A DNA stretch of 64,000 bases from Prevotella sp. GTDB taxonomy: Bacteria > Bacteroidota > Bacteroidia > Bacteroidales > Bacteroidaceae. Below the pieces are notes generated by a model. The model saw only the letters and a program-made list of their open reading frames with translations. It was not told the origin of the DNA and searched no databases. Where the stretch lies: positions 1 through 64,000 of the forward strand of contig JAJWLX010000014.1 of assembly GCA_021636625.1 (NCBI GenBank). Direction: 5' to 3'. The translations under genes and the position numbers were made by a program. Shown piece after piece: positions 34,064-42,645 of the stretch (its first letter is position 1; the number at the start of each line of letters is the position of its first letter).

Positions 34064-35104
34064 TTATTTCAACTTTCTGATCTGCTCTTCGGTCAATCCT
34101 GTCATTTTCATCACCATAGCATCATCCATACCATTCTTAGTCAGATTTTCTACCATACGTCTCAGCATCTCCTGCTGCTCAAACAGGTCGGCATCCTTTT
34201 GCTTGATAGCCTTCTCTTGTTCTAGAAGGTCGGCATCCTTCTGCTTGATGGCCTTCTCTTGTTCCAGAAGGTCGGCATCCTTCTGCTTGATGGTCTTCTC
34301 TTGTTCTAGAAGGTCGGCATCCTTCTTTTCAATAAGTTTTGCCTGCTCCATAATCGCAGTATCACGATCTTCTAAAGCCTTGAAGAACTCAGCTTCAGCA
34401 TTCATCTGATAACGCATTTCAGGATCAGCGGCAGCCGACTGAAGTCGATGAACAATATATTCCATTTCACCATCACCAGCATACTGCGATTCATCTACTC
34501 TCAATACTCTCTTATCCTCCTCGTAAGCAAGAGTCTGGTCGAAGACACTCAGCACTCTCTCCAAGTGATTATTCACCTTGCCTCTTAGCAAAGGAATCTG
34601 TACGATGATGCTGTCGTGCTGCAGACTCTCCACAAACGGATCAGGCTGATCAAGCAACACCTCCTTACCCTCATAGTCGTAAATGCGATGCTGGGCATAA
34701 ACCACAGGCTCATTGATTTCACCTACACGATGACCCAACAGATACACGGCTACGGTAGGAAGAGCATATTTATTGTCAGATTCTTTCGTCATATTCTCCT
34801 TGTTGTTATATTGCAAGGCGAGATATTGACGGAAGCGTAAAGTTTCTGTCTCAAGCCACGTCTTCTGCAGTTCGATAAGAATCAGTTTCTGTGAACCATC
34901 CTTCTCCTTCACCTTGGCGGCAAAGTCGATTCTGAACATGGAAATGGCATTGCGATTGATATTGCTGTATTCGTTGCGGCGCATCTTTACCTCCAGCACC
35001 TCCTTCTGCAAGAGTGCCGAAAGAATGGTCTTGGCGATGCGCTCGTCCTCCATCAGGTATTTGAACACGGCATCATAAAGTGGATTTGCAACATATACCA
35101 TCAT
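34064..35104 (-). CDS. Rpn-family PD-(D/E)xK nuclease / putative transposase with repeat coiled coil
   Basis: 346 residues. MVYVANPLYDAVFKYLMEDE opens the PDDEXK_2 domain. The nuclease core is D60 (FRIDFAAKVK) and E78-L-Q-K81 (LIELQK). Rpn proteins promote recA-independent recombination. Residues about 255-320 are a coiled coil made of four 14-residue copies of DADLLEQEKAIKQK, a 42-base tandem repeat in DNA. The end is MTGLTEEQIRKLK. Promoter TTTG-N20-TATATTTG at 35151-35182. The second ATG (35101) is an equally good start. Confidence 0.85.
   Translation of the reverse strand: MMVYVANPLYDAVFKYLMEDERIAKTILSALLQKEVLEVKMRRNEYSNINRNAISMFRIDFAAKVKEKDGSQKLILIELQKTWLETETLRFRQYLALQYNNKENMTKESDNKYALPTVAVYLLGHRVGEINEPVVYAQHRIYDYEGKEVLLDQPDPFVESLQHDSIIVQIPLLRGKVNNHLERVLSVFDQTLAYEEDKRVLRVDESQYAGDGEMEYIVHRLQSAAADPEMRYQMNAEAEFFKALEDRDTAIMEQAKLIEKKDADLLEQEKTIKQKDADLLEQEKAIKQKDADLLEQEKAIKQKDADLFEQQEMLRRMVENLTKNGMDDAMVMKMTGLTEEQIRKLK
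34187..34330. repeat. 42-base in-frame tandem repeat
   Basis: About 3.5 copies of AGGTCGGCATCCTTCTGCTT (first 20 bases of a 42-base unit) inside the Rpn gene, almost identical to each other. Copy number can change without breaking the frame. Confidence 0.9.
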
Positions 35105-35150
35105 AACTTACTATTTATTAATTGAATGAATTGTTTTAACTCCTATCCTG

Positions 35151-35182
35151 CAAATATACGCCAATTATTCGAAACCACCAAA
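35151..35182 (-). promoter_or_regulatory. Rpn gene promoter
   Basis: TTTG, 20 bases, TATATTTG on the minus strand, 47 bases before the ATG. Confidence 0.75.
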
Positions 35183-35341
35183 TTATTTCTGTTAAATCTC
35201 GCAGTATCAAGGGGCAAAAAAATATTTTTATCACTTCATCTACTATAGTCACGAAGTATTCATCTCTTTGGTTATGTCACGGAATTTTCATTTTTTTGCA
35301 ATGCGTAAGGCAATGTCGCCTTTGCATAAAATAAAATAATA

Positions 35342-35884
35342 ATGAAAAAGAAGACAAAAAACAAACCAAGAACCAAGGCTACCATCTACATTCAATATGA
35401 TGCAGAGAAGGCCGAAAATCTCATTGGCTACGCCACAAGATGGGACATCCGTAGAACTGAAACCTTGAACATCAGCCGATTCATCCGAATGTTGACAGAG
35501 AAATACAAGGTTACGAAATCAGCCTTTCACGAGACAAGTGGAATACACAACATGGCATTCAACAAATACCAGAACATACCCGACAACTGCTGCCTGTCAA
35601 CGGAAGCTATCGAGCGAATTGCCGTGTGCATCCTCCTCCTGGAACCACCCCTCAACGTAGACCCAGACTTTGCAGTCGACTGCGTGAAAAAGAAAGGAGG
35701 CTTCCGTGGGGTGATTGCCAACATGAGTCAAGAAGATATCGACGATATGAGAGAGGAATTTCGTAAAGTATTCGGAACATTCGGTTATCATCTGACACAC
35801 TCCATCAAGAGCCTGGATCAGCTTAACGAAATGAATGTATTCTACTTCAACATATTCACTAACGTAAATGGTAAATTGAAATGA
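35342..35884 (+). CDS. unknown protein, first gene of the primase island
   Basis: 180 residues; I do not recognise the family. A basic start (MKKKTKNKPRTKATIYIQYD), a segment ISRFIRMLTEKYKVTKSAFHE reminiscent of a helix-turn-helix, and an acidic end. Its stop overlaps the next ATG (ATGA at 35881), so the two are translationally coupled. It may be a DNA-binding regulator or replication accessory; this is a guess from position. Confidence 0.7.
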   Translation: MKKKTKNKPRTKATIYIQYDAEKAENLIGYATRWDIRRTETLNISRFIRMLTEKYKVTKSAFHETSGIHNMAFNKYQNIPDNCCLSTEAIERIAVCILLLEPPLNVDPDFAVDCVKKKGGFRGVIANMSQEDIDDMREEFRKVFGTFGYHLTHSIKSLDQLNEMNVFYFNIFTNVNGKLK

Positions 35885-36903
35885 AAAACAACACAACCAG
35901 CAATGACACCTGCTACACCATCCAGCCGCTCACCACCAGCATCGATATCAAGACGGAGCGAAAGCTCATCGCCAGCTGGCATACCAGCGGGCTGACGGAT
36001 ACGCAGATCCGCAAAATGCTGATGCTCTACTTCGGAGAACCAGCATGGATGAATCAGCAAAAACTGTACGACAGTTATAGATTTTCTGATATCACAGAGG
36101 GACTGCGATTCCATAGCCGACATGATTTCGTGGAAATCCTGCTCAGATGCTCAGGATTCGGATTCATCTGGAAGAATGATGAGAAGCCTCATACCGACCA
36201 GAATCTCATGGCGTTTTACACTCCTATCTGGCATGTCAGCGACGAGAAAGACATGGGAAACAACCACGATCTGAACCAAAGCTTGCAAACCTTGCAACCC
36301 GTTATTAATAATAATATATATAATAAAAAGAAAAATATAAGCAAGAATGTAACGGGTTGCAAAACTTGCACGCCCGAGTACGAGAAGGAAGTGGAAGCAG
36401 CAGCCAAGGAGCTCCTCAATTACATCGGAACCGACCCGGATGCTTACGCCAAGGTGGTAAAGCCCGTGAATGAAATTACGCAGAAACTTAATCCGAATCT
36501 CTACATTAATCCGGAGGATGCCTGCCCTACCAACATGGCTACAAACACTTTCTTCAACGACTATCTGTATCCCTATCTGCTCAAGAACAGCAAGGCGCTG
36601 ATGAACATCAAGAACCCGGTGGGCAAAAGCTGCTGGCTCGCCAATCTCATCAAATACGATTTCATGCAGAAGAACATCATGCGTGCCGTGAATGATGCCA
36701 CCAAGTACCTCAAGCTGCATGCAGCAGAAATGATGCGGCAGTACCGACCTATCTCGAATTTCGAGTATCAGGACAAGGCGTCGAAGCAGCGATTCTATGA
36801 TACGACACGAAGTGATGGAACCCAGGAGCAGCATCGAATACCACCGGATGCTGCTCCGAGACCATCCGGCAACGCTGCCTGGAACAAATTCTCGCACACC
36901 TGA
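35881..36903 (+). CDS. unknown protein, second gene of the primase island
   Basis: 340 residues, family not recognised. The N-terminal 60 residues (KLIASWHTSGLTDTQIRKML) look like a small helical DNA-binding region. A low-complexity linker (NNNIYNKKKNISKN) at 36304-36348 is very A/T-rich. The C-terminal half (YLYPYLLKNSKALMNIKNPV, then FMQKNIMRAVNDATKYLK) is helical. It lies 68 bases before the primase-helicase gene and may load or partner it. Confidence 0.7.
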   Translation: MKNNTTSNDTCYTIQPLTTSIDIKTERKLIASWHTSGLTDTQIRKMLMLYFGEPAWMNQQKLYDSYRFSDITEGLRFHSRHDFVEILLRCSGFGFIWKNDEKPHTDQNLMAFYTPIWHVSDEKDMGNNHDLNQSLQTLQPVINNNIYNKKKNISKNVTGCKTCTPEYEKEVEAAAKELLNYIGTDPDAYAKVVKPVNEITQKLNPNLYINPEDACPTNMATNTFFNDYLYPYLLKNSKALMNIKNPVGKSCWLANLIKYDFMQKNIMRAVNDATKYLKLHAAEMMRQYRPISNFEYQDKASKQRFYDTTRSDGTQEQHRIPPDAAPRPSGNAAWNKFSHT

Positions 36904-36971
36904 GTTGTTCCAAAGTAATTCAATTAAAGCTTGAACAAACAATACAACAACAACATAAAATTACTAAAAAC

Positions 36972-39194
36972 ATGCAAGAAGACCAACAAAATCAAAACAG
37001 AAATGAGAAGCCACGTTACTATGCTACCGACTTCAATGAAATCAAGGAGAATCTCTCAGATGAAGAGAAGCTGCTCTTCGAGAGATACAAGCAAATGCTC
37101 AGCGGCATCATCCCTGCTGATGATACTCCATCCCCCAAGGATCTCCTCAATCACCTGAAGAACATCAGCCAGAAAACCATGAAGCTGATGGCTGGAGGAA
37201 AGCTCGACATCCGCGTAACCTGTCCGAAATGCGGAAAGCGTCACTGCTTCATCAAGGTAGATAACGGATTGACTCACTGCTGGTCGTGCAACTGGAGCGG
37301 ATACCTGGAGGAGATGAAATCGCTCCTCGGAAAGGGCAGCGGTAAGGTGAACGGAAACTACTATGCCAACGCCCAGAAAAAGCAGCAGGATGAACACAAG
37401 GCTAAGGACTACGTGCCCATGCTGCCCGATGACTTCCTCGAGATAGATGCCGAAACACGCTCCTGGCTCTACCCCATCTACCCCTTCAAGACCCAGGAAG
37501 AGCAGCAGCAGTTCATCGACCACTTCCACCCCGCCAACCTCCTCTCGCGCCATCCCAAGGCCCGTCCCCTGATTACCGCCCCCGAACTCGCCTCGCTCCA
37601 GTCGATGGTGCAGCGATACATCCAGGCTATGAAGCTCTCGCCCGACATCATCGTCCAGGAAGGAGTGATGTGCGCATGGATGAAGCAGAACGCTGATGAC
37701 CCCAAAAGCGAGGACCCGAAAGGCGTGGAGATGGTGCCTGCCATCGCCTACTGCAACTACCTGGACGGCAAGATCATCAACGTGAAGTTCCGCTCCGTGA
37801 AGCAGCACCCCGTCACCGGCGAGTGGAGCAAGCTCTTCTGCCAGGTTTCCCCCACCAAGCCCTGCGCTCCCTACGGCATCGACAGCATCAACCTGCTCCG
37901 TCCCGACGCACAGTCCATCCGACAGCTCATCATCACCGAGGGCGAAAAGGACCGTCTCACGCTGATGACCTGCGGATTCCCCTACGTGCTGAGCATCGCC
38001 AACGGCGCCAGCACCAACATCGAGGAGAGTCACGAGGCTTTCGACGAGTGGATTCAGCAGGCGGGCGAGATCATCATCTGCGGCGATACCGACCGTCCGG
38101 GCCGCCGACTGGTGAAACTCCTGATAGAGCAATACCAGACCCGCGCCAAGGTTACCACGCTGCCGCAGGGCAAGAAGGACATCAGCGAGGTATATGAGGC
38201 TTTCGGAAGCCGCGAGGTGCAGCGAATCATAGCCGAAGCGCAGGGCATCAGCGACGCCGACATCTACGACCTCTCCGAGCACAAGGAGGACATCCTCGAC
38301 ATCATGATGGGCAACTACGACCGTGGCTACGAGGTGGGGATGGGCGGACTCACCGACGGCATCTTCCACCCCACTTCCGAGGGCGGACTCATCATCCTCA
38401 CCGGTCGCCCGAACTCGGGAAAGACGGATTTCCTCAACTGCCTGATGGCGCATCTGATGTACCACAACCAGAAGCGCGTGGCGTTCTTCTCGTTCGAGAA
38501 ACCTATCAAGGGCAAGCACGTGAGGGAGATTGCCCGCATAGCCCTGGGGGTGAGGAACACGGAGGATATGGACGGCGCCGAATCGCCCGAAGAGGCAAGG
38601 CAGGAGAACCGCAGGGTGCTGGATTTCCTGTCGGAGCACATGGTGGATTTCGATACGAAGACCCGTCTGCCCGACAGCAACTACATCATCGGAATGATGG
38701 AGGCGATGATGAACCGCAAGAAGCAGAAGATTGATTATCTGGTGATAGACCCGTATGTATTCATCAACATGACCGAGGGCGGCAGCCGTGCCACGGAGAC
38801 GGAGAAGGTGAGACTGATGCTGACAAAGCTGCAGGCATGGAGCCGTACACGCCACATCTGGACGGTGGTAGTGGCCCACCCGAGAATACAGTACAAGGAC
38901 GGTCATGAGGCCTTTCCGCCGCTGGATATCTACTCCGTTGCGGGCAGTGCCCAGTGGGCTAACCTCGCCGACTTCCTGCTCACCGTAAACCGCATCTCGA
39001 AGCCCGAGGAGGGAAAGATGTTTACCATCGTAGAGATGCTGAAGGTGAGAGACCAGGAGTTCTGTCATCCCGGAAAGGTGTACTACGTGCGCCAGCCCTG
39101 CGGCAGATACGACGAAAGGGAATCGGAGAACGACTGCATAGCCGAGGCAATGCAGGGCAAGGTGCTGGCGAAGGACGATGAACCCTGGAGATAG
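36972..39194 (+). CDS. Twinkle/T7 gp4-like primase-helicase
   Basis: 740 residues. A zinc ribbon with C84, C87, C103 and C106 (CPKCGKRH, HCWSC); a TOPRIM core with E323 (ITEGEKD) and D372-T-D374 (ICGDTDRPGRR); then a DnaB/RecA-type helicase with Walker A GRPNSGKT (478-485) and VVVAHPR. The layout is that of phage T7 gp4 and mitochondrial Twinkle, which unwind DNA and may prime. It uses more C-ending codons (CCC, CTC) than neighbours, which suggests transfer. The position points to a former phage or plasmid replication module. Confidence 0.88.
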   Translation: MQEDQQNQNRNEKPRYYATDFNEIKENLSDEEKLLFERYKQMLSGIIPADDTPSPKDLLNHLKNISQKTMKLMAGGKLDIRVTCPKCGKRHCFIKVDNGLTHCWSCNWSGYLEEMKSLLGKGSGKVNGNYYANAQKKQQDEHKAKDYVPMLPDDFLEIDAETRSWLYPIYPFKTQEEQQQFIDHFHPANLLSRHPKARPLITAPELASLQSMVQRYIQAMKLSPDIIVQEGVMCAWMKQNADDPKSEDPKGVEMVPAIAYCNYLDGKIINVKFRSVKQHPVTGEWSKLFCQVSPTKPCAPYGIDSINLLRPDAQSIRQLIITEGEKDRLTLMTCGFPYVLSIANGASTNIEESHEAFDEWIQQAGEIIICGDTDRPGRRLVKLLIEQYQTRAKVTTLPQGKKDISEVYEAFGSREVQRIIAEAQGISDADIYDLSEHKEDILDIMMGNYDRGYEVGMGGLTDGIFHPTSEGGLIILTGRPNSGKTDFLNCLMAHLMYHNQKRVAFFSFEKPIKGKHVREIARIALGVRNTEDMDGAESPEEARQENRRVLDFLSEHMVDFDTKTRLPDSNYIIGMMEAMMNRKKQKIDYLVIDPYVFINMTEGGSRATETEKVRLMLTKLQAWSRTRHIWTVVVAHPRIQYKDGHEAFPPLDIYSVAGSAQWANLADFLLTVNRISKPEEGKMFTIVEMLKVRDQEFCHPGKVYYVRQPCGRYDERESENDCIAEAMQGKVLAKDDEPWR

Positions 39195-39218
39195 TGAATT
39201 TCAAAAAACGATACGCCT

Positions 39219-39650
39219 ATGACAAGAGAAGAATACAATGAGCTGAGAGCACGGGCACACGAGATGATGCTCGACGACTATAAGTGGATGCTGGATCAGG
39301 AATCGGGCATCCGGGAGTGGCGATGTCCCAAGAGATGGATCATCGAGTTCGTACACGACGTAAGCGACTATGTGATGGTGAGGAGCAGCGGCGAGGAGGA
39401 CGTGGGCGATGAGTGGCACGATGATCTCCTGCGCCCCATCCCCCTGCAGAAGCTCTACCGCCAGTTCTTCCAGAAGAGCTGCATTCCCACACCCAATCAT
39501 CCGGACAAGGCGCTGAGCAAGCTCAGGGGTATGGAACAGCGCAACAGCATCTACCCCGACAGCATCACGAGATTCTACATGGAGCAGCTGCAGAAGAATC
39601 CTCCCTGCCGAATCATCGAGCTGCTGATCATGGAAGGAGGAGAAAGCTGA
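39219..39650 (+). CDS. unknown protein after the primase-helicase
   Basis: 143 residues, 24 bases after the primase-helicase, same operon. Family not recognised. Acidic N-terminal half (MTREEYNELRARAHEMMLDD, VRSSGEEDVGDEWHDDLLRP), then a helical end (ITRFYMEQLQKNPPCRIIEL). No membrane or signal segment. Confidence 0.65.
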   Translation: MTREEYNELRARAHEMMLDDYKWMLDQESGIREWRCPKRWIIEFVHDVSDYVMVRSSGEEDVGDEWHDDLLRPIPLQKLYRQFFQKSCIPTPNHPDKALSKLRGMEQRNSIYPDSITRFYMEQLQKNPPCRIIELLIMEGGES

Positions 39651-39785
39651 AAAGAGCCTCTATTGGTCTGGAATAGAGCCTCTTTTACCCTGCAATAGAG
39701 GCTCTTTTGGCGATGAAATGAGCCTAAAACAAACGTTACGTTAGGCTCATTTCTGACCCAAAAGAGGCTCAAATGAATAATCCTA

Positions 39786-40306
39786 GGAGGATGTGTCATA
39801 AGTTTATGTCACATCCTCTTTTTAATTTATTCATCATTTTTTCTTCATCGGATTACACGGAGTTATCGGAAGAGCATTCTTGCTGTACGGATTACGCACG
39901 GAATTTAAACGGAAAGCGACCTATGCGGTCGAGGCGACTTAAACCACATGTTATAAGGTCACGCAGATTTCACGACTTTACGTTTTTTGTCCCACAGATT
40001 TCACAGATTTACACAGATTTTTTTTGCGTATTAGATGAAGAAAAATCTGCGTCACCCCATAGACCGAACAGGTCTAAATCTGTGTAAATCTGTGAAATCT
40101 GTGGGACAAAAAAAAACGTATGATAGTAAAATCTGCGTCATCTGTGAAATCTGTGGGACTATACATCATGCAGTTCCGGTTCCTCGACCGAACAGGTCGC
40201 TTTCCGTATAAATTCCGTGCGTAATCCGTACAGCAAGAATGCATCCGATAACTCAGCGTAATCCGATGAAAAAAATACGTCATGAACTTATGACACACCC
40301 CCTATT
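39786..40306. repeat. giant nested palindrome B
   Basis: Outer arms about 39844-39934 and 40182-40270 are imperfect complements of nearly 90 bases, made of CATCGGATTACAC, GCATTCTTGCTGTACGGATT, ACGCACGGAATTTAAACGG and CGACC...GGTCG modules. Inside is the CCCACAGATTT pair (39989-40020 and 40076-40107). The left rim is itself a hairpin (GGATGTGTCATAAG...) that would end the operon of 35342-39650; the right rim repeats GACACACCCCC. The 800-base gap to the M15 gene holds nothing else recognisable. Confidence 0.92.
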
Positions 40307-40393
40307 GCAGAAGATGGTAATTACGCTAAGGGCAAAAGCTTTAAAACTGACGCGGTAACCCTCGATGTAACCCTCCCTGTAACCCCCAAACCC

Positions 40394-40424
40394 TTGACAA
40401 ACCCGAAAAAATTTCGTATCTTTG
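40394..40424 (+). promoter_or_regulatory. M15 peptidase promoter
   Basis: TTG (40394), 20 bases, TATCTTTG (40417-40424), 25 bases before the ATG at 40450. Confidence 0.7.
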
Positions 40425-40449
40425 CATCGTAAACCAATTACTAATGCTT

Positions 40450-40914
40450 ATGGAAACACACACAATGTTAGAACTGGAGAGGATGCAGCAGATGCTCCTC
40501 TCCACTCACTTCGCCCTCGGAGAGTTTCTCCGCTCGGGCACCGCCATCAAGTATGGCATCGACAACACTCCACAAAGCTCCATGGTCATCATCCGTCTGA
40601 TGATGCTGTGCGAGCAGGTACTGGAACCACTTCGTCTGCATTGCGGCATCATCACCATCACGAGCGGGTATCGCTGTCCGCAGCTCAATCTCGCCGTGCA
40701 TGGCGTACCGGGCAGTCAGCATACCCTGGGCGAGGCTGCCGACATCTTCATCCCGAACGAGGAGATTCTGGCTAAGTACAGAAAATTCATAGAATCGAGC
40801 TGCACCTTCGACCAGCTGATCCTGGAGCCTCGCGGCGCCTCTCCCGGCAATCACCGTTGGCTGCACGTAAGCTACACCATGCGGCGGAAGAACCGTCAGC
40901 AGGTATTGATGTAA
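40450..40914 (+). CDS. peptidase M15A family protein (D-Ala-D-Ala carboxypeptidase-like)
   Basis: 154 residues from the ATG at 40450 (another in-frame ATG lies at 40444). SGYRCPQLNLAVHGVPGSQH, then LGEAADI and WLHVS, supply the zinc ligands H, D and H of the M15A fold. Such enzymes cut peptidoglycan peptides. No signal peptide, so export or a phage-type release would need another route. It is followed by a smalltalk peptide and an HU-like protein, a trio often seen together in Bacteroidales. Confidence 0.88.
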   Translation: METHTMLELERMQQMLLSTHFALGEFLRSGTAIKYGIDNTPQSSMVIIRLMMLCEQVLEPLRLHCGIITITSGYRCPQLNLAVHGVPGSQHTLGEAADIFIPNEEILAKYRKFIESSCTFDQLILEPRGASPGNHRWLHVSYTMRRKNRQQVLM

Positions 40915-40954
40915 AATTTTCTAATAACATGATAAACAGAAAGGAGATACAAAA

Positions 40955-41053
40955 ATGAAGAAAGACACATGGAAAACCATTATCCAGATTGCGATTTCTA
41001 TTCTCACGGCGATTGCCACCACCCTGGGGGTAACCTCGTGCATGGGTAGCTAA
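40955..41053 (+). CDS. smalltalk protein (32 aa)
   Basis: MKKDTWKTIIQIAISILTAI, then ATTLGVTSCMGS, is the short conserved smalltalk family: a basic start, one hydrophobic helix and a lipobox-like GVTSC. It sits 40 bases after the M15 gene, its usual neighbour. AAGGAGATAC lies just upstream, a better ribosome site than most here. Function unknown in the family. Confidence 0.85.
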   Translation: MKKDTWKTIIQIAISILTAIATTLGVTSCMGS

Positions 41054-41089
41054 CGCAGATTCTGCGGATGATTATTCTTCGGATGTTTA

Positions 41090-41500
41090 TTCATCGGATT
41101 ACACGGAATTATCGGAAGGGCATTCTTGCTTCACGGATTACGCACGGAATTTAGACGGAAAGCGACCTATGCGGTCGAGGCGATTTAAACCACATATTAT
41201 TAAGGTCACGCAGATTTCGCAGATGACGCAGATTCTTTTCTGATAAACTCTTTTTTATGTCCCACAGATTTCACAGATTTACACAGATTTAGACCTGTTC
41301 GGTCTGTGGGATGACGCAGATCTTTATTCATTGGATTTCGCTGAGTTATCCGATGAAAAATCTGTGTTAATCTGTGAAATCTGTGGGACTATACATCAGG
41401 CAGTTCCGGTTCCTCGACCGAACAGGTCGCTTTCCGTTTAAATTCCGTGCGTAATCCGTACAGCAAGAATGAAATCCGATAACTCCGCGTAATCCGATGA
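41090..41500. repeat. giant nested palindrome C
   Basis: Arms about 41090-41180 and 41412-41500 share the CATCGGATTACACGG, ACGGATTACGCACGG and CGACCTATGCGGTCGAGG modules of element B. The CCCACAGATTT pair is inside (41259-41289 and 41358-41389). It fills the 511 bases between smalltalk and the HU-like gene. Confidence 0.92.
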
Positions 41501-41571
41501 AGAAAAAATCCGATGAAGAAAAAATCGAAGAAAGAAAAAATGAATGTTTAACCCTTTAAATCTAAATGAGT

Positions 41572-42165
41572 ATGGCAAAATTCAGAAAAGTGAAGAACAA
41601 CCGCAAGAACTCCCCTACCAGGGGAATGATCTACGGTAGAGCAGTAGTTAACAGAGTGGTGCACACCTCAGCCATCGCCAAGAAAATCACTGAGCGATGC
41701 ACCGTAACCGAACCGGACATCCTGGCCGTGATCAACGCCCTGATGACAGAGATCTCCGCCAACATTGCCGAAGGCAACAAGGTGGTGCTCGACGAATTCG
41801 GAAGCTTCAAGCTCGGCATCAGAACTTCCCCAGCCGTAAACGCCAAGAAGTTCACCTCAGCCAACATCAAGAACATGTACGTCATCTACTCACCTTACAC
41901 TGTCATGGACCAGGGCAAGCGAGTAAAGCCGATGCTCAGTGGCATCAAGATGGAGGAGATGACCGAGTACAACGGCATCGAAGACGAGGAAAATAGCGGC
42001 GGTACCACGGGCGGAGGCACATCAGGCGGTACATCAGGCGAGACATCAGGAGGCACATCAGGCGGCACTTCAGGCGACAACACCCAGACTGGCGGCTCCG
42101 GCAATACCGAATCAGGCGGCACCGGCGACGGACAGGGCAGCGGCAGTACAGATGTAGATCTGTAA
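41572..42165 (+). CDS. HU-like DNA-binding protein with Gly/Ser/Thr tail
   Basis: 197 residues (ATG at 41572, two codons inside another ATG). Residues 1-130 fit the HU-HIG class of Bacteroidales HU-like proteins (VVHTSAIAKKITERCTVTEP, NKVVLDEFGSFKLGIRTSPA), which bend DNA. The last 45 residues are a GGTSGGTSGETSGG-type low-complexity tail encoded by GGCGGNACATCA repeats that could vary in length. Terminator at 42188-42225. Confidence 0.88.
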   Translation: MAKFRKVKNNRKNSPTRGMIYGRAVVNRVVHTSAIAKKITERCTVTEPDILAVINALMTEISANIAEGNKVVLDEFGSFKLGIRTSPAVNAKKFTSANIKNMYVIYSPYTVMDQGKRVKPMLSGIKMEEMTEYNGIEDEENSGGTTGGGTSGGTSGETSGGTSGGTSGDNTQTGGSGNTESGGTGDGQGSGSTDVDL

Positions 42166-42187
42166 GCAAAACGTTCTCTTTAATCAA

Positions 42188-42225
42188 GAGGGTGTGTCAT
42201 AAGCCCATGACACACCCTCTTTTTT
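42188..42225 (+). terminator. terminator of the HU-like gene (left rim of element D)
   Basis: GAGGGTGTGTCAT pairs with ATGACACACCCTC, followed by TTTTTT. Confidence 0.9.
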
Positions 42226-42239
42226 CGTTTCTTCATCGT

Positions 42240-42472
42240 TTTTCTTCATCGGATTAAGCAGAGTTAACGGAACATTCTTGTTTCACGGATTACGCACGAA
42301 ATTTAAACGGATTTGGCCTTACGGCCATAGAGCTAGCGCCGTAACGTTCCAGCTTTAGGGGGTATCGCCACGACCGTGAGGTCGCTTTCCGTCTAAAATC
42401 CGTGCGTAATCCGAGGAAGGCGGTTAAGGCTCCGTTTATTCCGCGTAATCCGATGAATAATGACACACCCAG
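42240..42472. repeat. giant nested palindrome D (variant core)
   Basis: Same outer modules as B and C (CATCGGATTA, CACGGATTACGCAC, TTTAAACGG; then GGTCGCTTTCCGT, CCGTGCGTAATCCG, GCGTAATCCGATG), but the core is GGCCTTACGGCC and CGACCGTGAGGTCG with no CCCACAGATTT pair. GACACACCC closes the right rim, matching the left-rim terminator. Confidence 0.88.
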
Positions 42473-42543
42473 TCTTCTTTTTTTCCTATCCCATTTAACA
42501 AATAATTAGAAACCAAAATAATATGCAAATAAAGTGAAAAATG

Positions 42544-42575
42544 TTTGGCGCTTTCAAGTTTTCGGAGTAACTTTG
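42544..42575 (+). promoter_or_regulatory. PCMD lipoprotein promoter
   Basis: TTTG (42544-42547), 20 bases, TAACTTTG (42568-42575), a full consensus 71 bases before the ATG. Confidence 0.85.
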
Positions 42576-42645
42576 CAACCAGAAATTTGAATCATCAGAG
42601 GCTATCCCCAAAAAGATAGCGCTCTTATATAATAAAAGAAAGGAT

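Noticed and set aside
37056..39068. 670-codon open frame opposite the primase-helicase
   Set aside because: Rich in H, L and V with no motif; a mirror of GC-rich codons on the plus strand.
39960..40160. CRISPR array
   Set aside because: The repeated CACAGATTT words are inverted arms with irregular spacing, not direct repeats with unique spacers, and no cas gene is nearby.
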